Below, in pieces: positions 1 to 6,270 of a stretch of 9,018 nucleotides of DNA (its first letter is position 1; every line of letters begins with the position of its first letter). This stretch comes from an uncultured Actinomycetes bacterium (GTDB lineage Bacteria > Actinomycetota > Actinomycetes > Nanopelagicales > Nanopelagicaceae): contig CAITKS010000237.1 in NCBI GenBank assembly GCA_903893085.1, positions 1-9,018 of the forward strand, given 5' to 3'. Under the pieces are notes generated by a model that did no database searches, was not told the DNA's origin, and worked only from the letters and a program-made list of their open reading frames with translations. A program made the position numbers and the translations under genes.

Positions 1-1152
1 AATTGGCTCGTATGGAATACGTAGCGCTGCGAAAATTTCATCGTAGAAGTTCTCTGCGCCAAGCAAGATTTCGTGGATGCGGCGCAGGAAATCACCAGAT
101 TGTGCGCCTTGAATAACGCGGTGATCGTAAGTACTTGTAAGTGTTACGACTTTGCTAATTGCCATGCGCGCCAAAGTTTCTTCACTTGCGCCTTGGAATT
201 CGGCTGGATAATCCATTGCGCCAACGCCAATGATTAAGCCTTGTCCTTGCACCAAACGTGGAACTGAATGAACTGTGCCAATTGTTCCCGGATTAGTTAG
301 TGAAACAGTTGTACCCGCATAATCTTCAACGGTTAAAGTCCCGCCACGAGCTTTCTTTACGATTTCTTCGTAGGCAACCCAGAACTGACCAAAATCTAAC
401 TCTTCGCAACCTTTAATTGATGGAACCAACAATTGACGTGTTCCATCTGGCTTTGGCAGATCAATTGCAATACCTAAGTTGATATGTTCTGGACGACCAA
501 GTGCTGGCTTGCCATCGAGTTCACCATAGAAAACATTCATCTCTGGCATCGAACGAAGCGCCTTGATCATTGCGTAAGCAAGAATGTGGGTGAAAGAAAG
601 TTTTCCACCGCGTGTGCGCTTTAAATGATTAGTAATGACTGTGCGGTTATCGATCATCAACTTTGCGGGTATCGCACGCACACTTGTTGCGGTCGGAACA
701 GAAAGTGATGCTTCCATTGATGCAACAACGCGACCGGCAACACCACGAAGTGGTTCCATCGTTGCAGCGCCCGGTGTAATCAAAACTGGTGCAGGTTTTA
801 CTTGTGCTTGTGCTGGAGTTGGAGTCGTGACTTGAGCAACGGCAACAGGCGCAGCAACTGGTGCAACGGCAACTGGTGCTGAAACAACTGGTGCAGGTGC
901 GGATGCAACTGGCGATGGTTGCGTAGATGGCGCGGGGTTAGAAACTTGTTGTGTTGCTTTAGGAACAGGTGGTGTGCCAGCTTTAGGTGCAGTTGTTTGC
1001 GGCGCAGTTGCCACTGGTGCGGAATTAGTAGCACCTGGTTTGTAAGTCTTAAAGAATTCAATCCATGAAGGTTCAACGGAATTTGGATCGGCTTGGTAGC
1101 GCTCGTACATTTCTTCGACGAGCCAATCATTGGCTCCGAAATCTGCCGACAC
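1..1152 (-). CDS. kgd: Multifunctional 2-oxoglutarate decarboxylase / dehydrogenase E1-E2 (Kgd type), N-terminal part
   Basis: Partial: 384 codons from the start, and the rest (the thiamine-diphosphate E1 part) lies beyond the left edge; the family is usually about 1,200 residues. It acts in the TCA cycle, decarboxylating 2-oxoglutarate and feeding the succinyl-transferase step. Residues 8-40 are the N-terminal E1-type helix (NDWLVEEMYERYQ, then SVEPSWIEFF). Residues 41-125 are an Ala/Pro/Thr/Val linker. Residues 130-384 are an E2 acyltransferase catalytic domain with PTATSVRAIPAKL, KRTRGGKLSFTH, SLTNPGTIGTVHSVPRL and the catalytic DHR at 343-345. Missing a lipoyl domain while fusing E2 to E1 is the actinobacterial arrangement known from Mycobacterium. 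The start is GTG, chosen because GAAGAAGGGG (1159-1168, minus strand) sits just upstream and the N-terminus matches the family. The identity is very secure from the many family motifs. Confidence 0.96.
   Translation of the reverse strand, partial: MSADFGANDWLVEEMYERYQADPNSVEPSWIEFFKTYKPGATNSAPVATAPQTTAPKAGTPPVPKATQQVSNPAPSTQPSPVASAPAPVVSAPVAVAPVAAPVAVAQVTTPTPAQAQVKPAPVLITPGAATMEPLRGVAGRVVASMEASLSVPTATSVRAIPAKLMIDNRTVITNHLKRTRGGKLSFTHILAYAMIKALRSMPEMNVFYGELDGKPALGRPEHINLGIAIDLPKPDGTRQLLVPSIKGCEELDFGQFWVAYEEIVKKARGGTLTVEDYAGTTVSLTNPGTIGTVHSVPRLVQGQGLIIGVGAMDYPAEFQGASEETLARMAISKVVTLTSTYDHRVIQGAQSGDFLRRIHEILLGAENFYDEIFAALRIPYEPI
855..894. repeat. 15-bp-period repeat in the kgd linker
   Basis: The decamer CAACTGGTGC occurs at 855, 870 and 885, exactly 15 bp apart, with a near copy CCACTGGTGC at 1011. 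On the minus strand it codes for repeated Ala-Pro-Val units in the flexible linker before the E2 domain. It is best read as coding repetition in a disordered linker. It also explains the long false reading frames seen here in other frames. Confidence 0.7.
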
Positions 1153-1206
1153 GGGCAACCCCTTCTTCACGTTTAATGCGCAAAAAGAACGCTTAATACG
1201 TGGCTA

Positions 1207-1235
1207 AGACTATCGGCTGAGCGCGGCCACAATAA
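1207..1235 (-). promoter_or_regulatory. Possible kgd promoter
   Basis: On the minus strand, TTATTG (1230-1235) and TAGTCT (1207-1212) are separated by 17 nt, about 55 nt before the kgd GTG. The -10 fits the TAnnnT pattern, but the -35 matches poorly. The site lies in the 193-bp divergent spacer between kgd and the SDR gene. No convincing plus-strand promoter was found in the same spacer. Confidence 0.25.
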
Positions 1236-1345
1236 ATCCTCTCTCGCCAACCCGAGGGGCGATATTGACCACAGCATCGCCTGATTTCGGCGGCGATGGC
1301 CATTCTCAGCGCGACAGTGGCGGCCAAAGTTGGCAGAGTTCGGGC

Positions 1346-2113
1346 ATGAATTCTGCAGCTTCAGCCTCATCGCGCCCACTGGCAATTGTTAGTGGTGGCA
1401 GCCGAGGACTGGGATTTGAAACCGCGCGCGGATTAGCAGCAAAAGGTTTTGATTTAGCGCTAATTGCCAAAGACGAGAGCCGGTTAACGAGTGCTCGCCA
1501 AAGTTTGCTTAACGAATTCGCGCAGCCACATCCACAGCTTTCCATCACCACACATGCCGCAGATCTGGAAGATCAGAGCCAAGCCCGCAAAATTGCCGAA
1601 GAAATAAGCGCATCACTTCCTGTTGCCCAAGTACTTGTTCTGGCACATGGTGTGATGAGCGAGAAAATGTCGAAGACGCTTCGAACAACAGATGAAGAAT
1701 GGAATCGCGTGATGGCGATTAATTTAAATTCAGTATTCACTCTCGTTAATGCAATTGCACCCGCTATGGCAGATGCGCGAAATGGTCGCGTAATTATTTA
1801 TTCTGCATGCCTAGGTCGTATGTCTGGTCCCGGAAATGCAGGAGGTCTTGCACCGTATCGAATTAGTAAAGCGGGCGTGAATGCACTTGTTCGCAACTTT
1901 GCACATGAAACAGGAATGGGCGCTCGCGGTTTTTATGTAGATGCAATGTGCCCAAATCATTCGCGCACAGATATGGGTGGCGCTGATGCACCACGAAGTG
2001 CAGAAGAAGGTGCCGAAACAGCAGTCTGGCTAGCAACTGCTGATATTGCCGAACGCGGTTCCGAAAACGTAACCGGACTACTTTGGGAAGATCGCCAAGT
2101 AGTTCCCTGGTAA
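1346..2113 (+). CDS. SDR-family NAD(P)-dependent oxidoreductase
   Basis: A 255-residue classical-type short-chain dehydrogenase/reductase, probably a soluble cytoplasmic enzyme reducing a carbonyl or oxidising an alcohol; the substrate cannot be read from sequence. The cofactor-binding SGGSRGLG is at 16-23. The catalytic triad fits Ser153 (IIYSACLG), Tyr171 and Lys175 (YRISK). ATG 1346 was chosen because it puts about ten residues before the first Rossmann strand, as usual. A TTG at 1265, with GAGGGG just before it, would add 27 low-complexity residues (rich in Gly, Ser, Asp and Gln) and cannot be excluded. The usual NNAG motif is replaced by LAHG (99-102). The tail, GLLWEDRQVVPW, resembles the carbonyl-reductase-like branch. 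It stands alone on its strand, divergent from kgd and convergent with the next gene with a 4-nt gap and no visible terminator. The family is certain and the function is open. Confidence 0.9.
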   Translation: MNSAASASSRPLAIVSGGSRGLGFETARGLAAKGFDLALIAKDESRLTSARQSLLNEFAQPHPQLSITTHAADLEDQSQARKIAEEISASLPVAQVLVLAHGVMSEKMSKTLRTTDEEWNRVMAINLNSVFTLVNAIAPAMADARNGRVIIYSACLGRMSGPGNAGGLAPYRISKAGVNALVRNFAHETGMGARGFYVDAMCPNHSRTDMGGADAPRSAEEGAETAVWLATADIAERGSENVTGLLWEDRQVVPW

Positions 2114-2117
2114 AAAG

Positions 2118-2498
2118 TTAATTACGCTCTTCGGGAATTATTGTCACTGCAAAATAAAGTACGGGCACAGCAAGTAAGAAAAGTGGAATCGCACCAATTA
2201 AGAAGCCACCCTCGAATTGATACTTCACAACACCGAGCACAATTAAGTTCGCCAACACCGCCGGTGCACGACCCCAACTCTTTTTCTGCGCAAACGCCCG
2301 CCCACATGCAATAAGACCAAGACCACCAATGAACGCAAAACCAAGCACACCCATCAGTGGCGGTATCTCGCGATCTTCATGAGTAAATCCCATGACCGCA
2401 ACCCATGCTCCTAGGGCGAGCACAATCGCACCTTCTATATACAGCAGGGCTGTCACGATAGAACGTTTACGTGCTTGCTTGGCAGGATCGGTGCTCAT
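2118..2498 (-). CDS. Small integral membrane protein, four predicted helices
   Basis: A 126-residue protein of no recognised named family. After a short charged N-terminus (MSTDPAKQARKR), four hydrophobic stretches fit membrane helices: about 14-38, 46-67, 79-93 and 98-121. The charged N-terminus and the loop KKSWGR (72-77) are positive, suggesting both lie in the cytoplasm. The ending IIPEERN is short and polar. The ATG at 2498 is preferred over the upstream ATG at 2555 because the extra 19 residues would overlap the divergent gene and look unlike a family N-terminus. No Shine-Dalgarno is present; TACCCT lies 8 nt before the ATG, so the message may be leaderless. Many actinobacteria have similar small hydrophobic proteins of unknown role. 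It is convergent with the SDR gene and is probably not functionally tied to it. Confidence 0.75.
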   Translation of the reverse strand: MSTDPAKQARKRSIVTALLYIEGAIVLALGAWVAVMGFTHEDREIPPLMGVLGFAFIGGLGLIACGRAFAQKKSWGRAPAVLANLIVLGVVKYQFEGGFLIGAIPLFLLAVPVLYFAVTIIPEERN

Positions 2499-2503
2499 AA
2501 GTG

Positions 2504-2510
2504 GGAAGGG
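2504..2510 (+). promoter_or_regulatory. Ribosome binding site deciding the start at 2518
   Basis: GGAAGGG lies 7 nt before ATG 2518. It supports this start over the in-frame upstream candidates at 2392 and 2491, which would run back into the divergent membrane-protein gene. Confidence 0.6.
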
Positions 2511-2512
2511 TA
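2507..2512 (-). promoter_or_regulatory. Candidate -10 hexamer for a leaderless transcript of the membrane protein gene
   Basis: TACCCT on the minus strand ends 8 nt before ATG 2498 and fits TAnnnT. No good -35 was found 16-18 nt upstream. It overlaps the ribosome binding site of the divergent plus-strand gene. Confidence 0.35.
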
Positions 2513-2517
2513 GCAGT

Positions 2518-2949
2518 ATGAGTTTTTCGCACGATGGTTTACACGACTCTCTCACTCGACTGGCTGCGCCTCCATATTTTTACGAGAGTTTAAAACGTGA
2601 AATTTCGATTGCCACCCGAAATGAATCCACTATTTCCGTAATACGTTACTTACTGGAACCCAGCCCTGTTTACGACGAGACGCTAATTGTTTTCGCTGAT
2701 TTGTTAAGTCATTCATTTAGATTAGAAGATTACAAGGCGAGACTAGGTGAGAGAGAATTTGTAGTTCTAGTTCAAGGCAATGAAGTGCTTTCTCGGCAGA
2801 TTAGCCAACGCCTAATCGCGAATTGGGCAATCGAGGGAACACCCGATATTGGGATCGGCTATTCATACGTGACACACCAAGTGGGCGAAAGCGCCCTAGA
2901 AGTTATGAATCGCCTTGATAGTTGCGAATTACTGCGCGCTACATTTTGA
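2518..2949 (+). CDS. Degenerate GGDEF-domain protein, possible cyclic-di-GMP effector
   Basis: A 143-residue protein with no signal peptide or membrane helix. I recognise a shortened GGDEF fold. It opens with HDSLTRLAAPPYFYESLKREI (9-29), the usual DxLTxLxNRxxF-like entry helix. It then has ISVIRYLLE (39-47), helix ETLIVFADLLSHSF, and RLEDYKARLGEREFVVLVQG (68-87), and ends with IGIGYSYVTHQVGESALEVMNRLD (111-134), the usual last strand and helix. The catalytic GGDEF is GEREF (77-81). The stretch that normally carries DxDxFKxxND and GHxxGD is reduced to PSPVYDE, so cyclase activity is unlikely. RLED (68-71) lies exactly five residues before GEREF, the position of the inhibitory RxxD site that binds cyclic-di-GMP. 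It sits 97 bp before tadA in the same direction, which suggests a role in pilus control. The fold call is fairly secure; ligand binding is inference. Confidence 0.7.
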   Translation: MSFSHDGLHDSLTRLAAPPYFYESLKREISIATRNESTISVIRYLLEPSPVYDETLIVFADLLSHSFRLEDYKARLGEREFVVLVQGNEVLSRQISQRLIANWAIEGTPDIGIGYSYVTHQVGESALEVMNRLDSCELLRATF

Positions 2950-3011
2950 TACTTTATTAACGCGGAGATAGTTGTTTTCCTAAGATATCCACAACCAGTA
3001 TCACCTTTCCG

Positions 3012-3026
3012 GCCCGCCCATCGGGC
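3012..3026 (+). repeat. Short inverted repeat before tadA
   Basis: GCCCG (3012-3016) and CGGGC (3022-3026) form a 5-bp GC stem with a 5-nt loop, followed by TTACGTTTACC. It is too weak and lacks the T-run expected of a terminator. It could be an operator next to the tadA promoter or chance. Confidence 0.25.
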
Positions 3027-3033
3027 TTACGTT

Positions 3034-3039
3034 TACCTT
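3034..3039 (+). promoter_or_regulatory. Candidate -10 hexamer for a leaderless tadA transcript
   Basis: TACCTT lies 7 nt before ATG 3047, and no Shine-Dalgarno sequence is present. A -10 at this distance fits transcription starting at the ATG itself. No good -35 hexamer is visible. The same arrangement is repeated at prfB. Confidence 0.4.
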
Positions 3040-3046
3040 TCGCGAC

Positions 3047-4081
3047 ATGGAGATCGATGTCGCATTTGGGCCAATCGCGCATTTAATTAGCGACCCAACG
3101 ATTGAAGAAATTTGGATCAATACTCCGAATCGTATTTTCATTGCAAGGGCAGGAAAGAGTGAACTAACGAATCTGGTACTAACCGCTGACGATGTTCGTC
3201 AACTGGTAGATCGAACTCTTATTTGGAGCGGGCGCAGGCTTGATCTATCTCATCCTTTTGTAGATGCACGTTTGCCTGACGGAAGTAGATTGCATGTAGT
3301 TATCCCTGAAATTACTTCAGAACACTGGGTAGTGAATATCCGTAAACATTTACTTCGCCATTTAAATATTAGTGATCTGGCTAGGCGCGGATCAATGACG
3401 CCAGAAATAGCTACGGCTCTTACAAACTCTGTTCGCGCGGGGCTAAATATTCTCGTTAGCGGTGGAACGCAATCAGGCAAGACGACGATGCTAAATGCAT
3501 TGGTTTCAGCAACGCCTATCCATGAACGGGTAATCACGATCGAGGAAGTATTTGAATTAAAGCCGATGCTTCCCGATTTAGTTGCAATGCAGACAAGAAG
3601 CGAAAATTTACAAGGCGAAGGCGCGATTCCACTGCGCAAGTTAATTAAAGAAGCGTTGCGAATGCGTCCTTCAAGAATTGTGGTTGGAGAAGTCCGAGAA
3701 GCAGAGGCCCTCGATTTATTGATTGCACTCAACTCTGGACTGCCTGGAATGGGCACACTCCACGCAAACTCTGCGCGCGATGCAATCACGAAGCTTCAAA
3801 CACTGCCGCTGTTAGCCGGTGAAAACATTTCGCATAAATTCATCGCACCAACAGTTGCCTCAGCCATTGATCTGGTTGTGCATGTGGGAATGAACTCCGA
3901 TGGGAGTCGACAAGTCAGAGAAATCGCGGCAGTGACTGGAAGGTATGAAAACGATCGCGCTGAAATAGAAATTCTCTGGCGTTGGGATGGACAGCTCTAT
4001 CAAAGAGGAATTGGTTCTATCGGAAATGAAGAGAAGTTTACCGCTGCCGGAATTCCGCTGGAAAGTTGGTGGCATAAATGA
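3047..4081 (+). CDS. tadA: Tad pilus assembly ATPase TadA/CpaF
   Basis: A 344-residue secretion ATPase of the TadA/VirB11-like family, the cytoplasmic motor that drives Flp pilus assembly through the TadB/TadC platform. The N-terminal domain (about 1-110) carries HPFVDARLPDGSRLHVVIP (69-87). The Walker A is GGTQSGKTT (139-147), with Gln where most members have Gly. ITIEEVFEL (163-171) is the Asp-box-like segment. RMRPSRIVVGEVREAEALD (205-223) contains Walker B, and GTLHANSARDAITKL (236-250) is the His box. It is shorter than many CpaF proteins, which carry an extra N-terminal region, but every motor motif is intact. ATG 3047 has no Shine-Dalgarno, and a leaderless start is plausible. Its end overlaps tadB by 4 nt (ATGA), so the two are translationally coupled. 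Confidence 0.95.
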   Translation: MEIDVAFGPIAHLISDPTIEEIWINTPNRIFIARAGKSELTNLVLTADDVRQLVDRTLIWSGRRLDLSHPFVDARLPDGSRLHVVIPEITSEHWVVNIRKHLLRHLNISDLARRGSMTPEIATALTNSVRAGLNILVSGGTQSGKTTMLNALVSATPIHERVITIEEVFELKPMLPDLVAMQTRSENLQGEGAIPLRKLIKEALRMRPSRIVVGEVREAEALDLLIALNSGLPGMGTLHANSARDAITKLQTLPLLAGENISHKFIAPTVASAIDLVVHVGMNSDGSRQVREIAAVTGRYENDRAEIEILWRWDGQLYQRGIGSIGNEEKFTAAGIPLESWWHK

Positions 4082-4815
4082 AAAGCGCGAAGAAATGGAA
4101 TTCTCTTAATCGATATTTAAAATCTGCAGTATTTGGTTTTGTAACTCTTTTTTCTGTATTCATTGTCTCGTCATCAGCTGTAATCGCGTTAACTTTCACC
4201 TTCTTAGTAGTAGTGATTACAACCATTGCAGCGAAGCGAAATAACAATAAAAGATCTGAAGCGATGAGCGCCGCTTGGCCTGAGGTAATTGATCACTTAG
4301 TTACGGGAATTCAATCAGGGCTTTCGATTACTGAATCTTTAATTGGCCTTAGCTCTCGTGGACCAGAAGTGCTTAGACCACTCTTCAGCGAATTTGCTAC
4401 TTCGATGAAATCACGTGGAAACTTTGATCTTTCTCTAGCGAAATTGAAAATTGATTGCGCCCAAACTGGCAGCGATCAAATCTTTGAAGCGATATCCATA
4501 TCTAAAACCTTAGGTGGATCTGAACTTCTAACAATTCTTCGCACTGTTGGAACATTTCTCCGCCAAGATTTGGCACTACGACGTGAAATTGAAGTCAAAC
4601 ATGGCTGGATCAAAAACTCTGCACATCTCTCGGCTGCTGCTCCCTGGCTTCTATTACTTTTGCTTTCGACTCAACCTGCTACCTCAAGAGCATTTTCAAC
4701 CAGTACTGGCGCACTAATTCTCTTTTTCGGAGTGGCAATGACTGCAGTCGCTTACTTATGGATGAATCACCTTGGTAAGTTGCCAGAACTTCCACGAGTA
4801 TTTGGTGAGCGATGA
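4078..4815 (+). CDS. tadB: Tad pilus inner-membrane platform protein TadB
   Basis: A 245-residue membrane protein with a type II secretion F-type (T2SF/GspF-like) domain. Two N-terminal helices lie at about 16-51. The cytoplasmic T2SF domain spans about 60-180: WPEVIDHLVTGIQSGLSITESL (67-88), where conserved Gly81-Leu82 start the helix-turn-helix face, then LGGSELLTILRTVGTFLRQD (145-164). Two C-terminal helices lie at about 187-197 and 209-229. With TadC it should form the membrane platform that couples the TadA motor to pilin extraction. It starts inside the end of tadA and ends in a 4-nt overlap with tadC. Assignment as TadB and not TadC rests on gene order and length. Confidence 0.88.
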   Translation: MKSAKKWNSLNRYLKSAVFGFVTLFSVFIVSSSAVIALTFTFLVVVITTIAAKRNNNKRSEAMSAAWPEVIDHLVTGIQSGLSITESLIGLSSRGPEVLRPLFSEFATSMKSRGNFDLSLAKLKIDCAQTGSDQIFEAISISKTLGGSELLTILRTVGTFLRQDLALRREIEVKHGWIKNSAHLSAAAPWLLLLLLSTQPATSRAFSTSTGALILFFGVAMTAVAYLWMNHLGKLPELPRVFGER

Positions 4816-5609
4816 AGTACTCAATCCTAATTCCGGGCTTATTTGCCGCATTCGGCGCTCTTTCACTCGCGCTAACCAACAGTCCGCGCAACGAAATGAA
4901 GCGACGTGTTTACAAGTCGAAAGATCGCATAGACGTGCAAGAACGTTTGGCTGAACTAGGTAAGTCAAAAAAATCTGACTTCGAAACTTTTCGAACCAAC
5001 CAGTTAGTTTTATCGGGTGTGGCATCACTTGTAACAATCTTTATTCTTGTTTTATCGGGTAAGTCACCGATAATTGCCTTTTTGCTTTCTGGAATTTTCT
5101 CGGTTCTCATTTACTCAGTAATCGATCGCAATTTAACGAACAAGGTAAAAAGTCAAAGACTTCTAGTGGATGCTGAATTTCCAGCCATTGTAGAAATGTA
5201 TTCACTAGCAATGTCGGCGGGCGAAACACCACTCGCGGCAATGGAGAGAATATCCAGGACAGCAAATGGTTCCTTAGCAATCAAATTTGCACGAGTTGTA
5301 GATCTTGTTAAATCGGGAAAGCCATTTCATATAGCGCTAGATGAAATGGGCAGAGACCTGGAATCCGTCTTAATTCGTAAATTTGTGGATGCTTTAATAA
5401 TTGCCACACTGAGAGGTGCACCATTAATCGATGTTTTGCAGCGCCATGCGCAAGAGGCGCGAGAGAGTCAGCGAAACAGAGTATTAGGCGCGGCAGCTAA
5501 AGCAGAGATCTCGATGATGGTGCCAGTCGTTTTTCTAATTTTGCCAATCTCAATTCTATTTGCGCTCTGGCCATCTTTAGCCAATCTCAATTCGTTTACA
5601 GGGACTTAA
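4812..5609 (+). CDS. tadC: Tad pilus inner-membrane platform protein TadC
   Basis: A 265-residue partner of TadB with the same T2SF domain. An N-terminal hydrophobic helix (about 3-20) is followed by a basic, coiled segment (28-65), two helices (about 66-82 and 87-105), the T2SF region (about 118-225) and a C-terminal helix (about 234-254). The core EFPAIVEMYSLAMSAGETPLAA (122-143) and the later LRGAPLIDVLQRHAQEARE (200-218) are typical TadC motifs. ATG 4812 overlaps the tadB stop (ATGA), so translation is probably coupled. After its stop there is a 50-nt gap, the largest in the operon, before the pilin candidate. Confidence 0.88.
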   Translation: MKYSILIPGLFAAFGALSLALTNSPRNEMKRRVYKSKDRIDVQERLAELGKSKKSDFETFRTNQLVLSGVASLVTIFILVLSGKSPIIAFLLSGIFSVLIYSVIDRNLTNKVKSQRLLVDAEFPAIVEMYSLAMSAGETPLAAMERISRTANGSLAIKFARVVDLVKSGKPFHIALDEMGRDLESVLIRKFVDALIIATLRGAPLIDVLQRHAQEARESQRNRVLGAAAKAEISMMVPVVFLILPISILFALWPSLANLNSFTGT

Positions 5610-5617
5610 TACCCACT

Positions 5618-5632
5618 TCCATAAATTATGGA
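5618..5632. repeat. AT-rich dyad between tadC and the pilin gene
   Basis: TCCATAAATTATGGA reads as 7-bp arms around one central base. As RNA it could only form a 5-bp stem with a 5-nt loop. It lies in the 50-nt gap before the pilin gene. It could be a regulator binding site or an mRNA processing/stability element that raises pilin output over the ATPase genes, or it may be chance. Confidence 0.3.
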
Positions 5633-5659
5633 TTTGGAAAGAAGAGAAGGCAGGAATAT

Positions 5660-5917
5660 ATGAAGGTATCAGTTAATTCAAGAATGAAGTCCGTCATTAT
5701 GTGGACACATGTTAAGTTTTTAGAAGTACAGAAAATTACGGATATCTGGAATAGGCGCATCGTCGAACCGATGGCATCGGAACGCGGTGATGTACCGGGT
5801 TGGGTATTAGTTGTGTTGATGACGACCGGTCTTGTAACTGCAATTTGGACGATTGCGGCACCGCGTCTAACTAGCATTCTCAAGAACTCATTGGATGCCA
5901 TGAACGGCATTAGATAA
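5660..5917 (+). CDS. Flp-like pilin candidate
   Basis: An 85-residue protein with a long basic leader (about 1-40), the box SERGD (40-44), and a hydrophobic helix GWVLVVLMTTGLVTAIWTIA (47-66), then a short tail ending MNGIR. Size, position after tadC and the single N-terminal-side helix suit the main Flp-type pilin, made as a class III prepilin and cut after Gly43. The usual Glu at +5 after the cut is Trp48 here, so this is not a textbook Flp, but ERGDVPGWVLV-type sequences are familiar to me from actinobacterial Tad loci (memory, not a search). ATG 5660 is preferred because GAGAAGG lies 9 nt upstream and AGGA closer in. ATG 5771 (Met38) would give 48 residues and a short leader like its neighbours, but has no clear ribosome site. 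It overlaps the next gene by 1 nt. Confidence 0.72.
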   Translation: MKVSVNSRMKSVIMWTHVKFLEVQKITDIWNRRIVEPMASERGDVPGWVLVVLMTTGLVTAIWTIAAPRLTSILKNSLDAMNGIR

Positions 5918-6270
5918 TGCTGCGGCGTTTTCTAAAAGATGAAAAGGGGAGCGCAGAGAGTGCCATGGTGCTTATCCCAGTTGTCTTCCTTTTTCTGAGT
6001 AGCATGCAATTAGTTACCACTATTTTCTTTCGCAACGCAGAACTTGGAAATGTTCAGAGCCAAGCATCTACGCGGGCTATCTCCGGTGAAGTGGAAAACG
6101 GAGATACGTTTATTGCCATCTCATCACCGGATAGATTTCAAGATTTGAAGTTGCTTATAGTAAAAAAGCGTCGAGATATTCCAACACTTGTTCCCGGAAT
6201 TAGAAATTTTTTGGGCCATAGCCTTGAAAGTAATGTCACTGGAATTGCAGTTGTAGAGCCTCAACCATGA
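5917..6270 (+). CDS. TadE-like pseudopilin, first of three
   Basis: A 117-residue small secreted or membrane-anchored protein. A short basic leader MLRRFLK precedes DEKGS (8-12) and a single hydrophobic helix MVLIPVVFLFLSSMQLVTTIFF (17-38); the rest (about 40-117) should lie outside the membrane. This DE[KR]GS-plus-helix start is the class III prepilin-like N-terminus of TadE/TadF family minor pilins. The Glu sits at +3 after Gly11, not at the expected +5. No cysteines are present. ATG 5917 shares one base with the preceding stop and the end overlaps the next gene by 4 nt, so it depends on coupled translation. Which of TadE, TadF or TadG it matches cannot be decided from sequence alone. Confidence 0.75.
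   Translation: MLRRFLKDEKGSAESAMVLIPVVFLFLSSMQLVTTIFFRNAELGNVQSQASTRAISGEVENGDTFIAISSPDRFQDLKLLIVKKRRDIPTLVPGIRNFLGHSLESNVTGIAVVEPQP

Noticed and set aside
635..1130. Open frames inside kgd, including a plus-strand 66-codon frame and a minus-strand Leu/Gln/His-rich 110-codon frame
   Set aside because: They lie in other frames of a secure kgd reading frame; their odd composition comes from the repetitive Ala/Pro/Val linker codons.
1173..1551. Two minus-strand open frames over the spacer and start of the SDR gene
   Set aside because: No family resemblance, antisense to a secure gene and without ribosome sites.
2392..2517. Upstream extension of the GGDEF-like gene to 2392
   Set aside because: It would be antisense to the membrane protein gene, the added residues do not look like a domain, and the ribosome site points to 2518.
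2946..2974. TTGATA followed 17 nt later by TAGTTG as a tadA promoter
   Set aside because: The -10 lacks the final T, the -35 overlaps the preceding stop codon, and the TACCTT next to the ATG fits better.
3012..3026. GC hairpin before tadA as a terminator for the GGDEF-like gene
   Set aside because: Only 5 bp of stem and no uninterrupted T-run; kept only as a weak inverted repeat.
3250..3789. 179-codon minus-strand open frame inside tadA
   Set aside because: Antisense to a gene with all ATPase motifs; Ser/Arg-rich with no recognisable motif.
5626..5910. 94-codon minus-strand open frame over the pilin gene
   Set aside because: Antisense to the pilin candidate, which has a ribosome site, a pilin-like layout and operon context.
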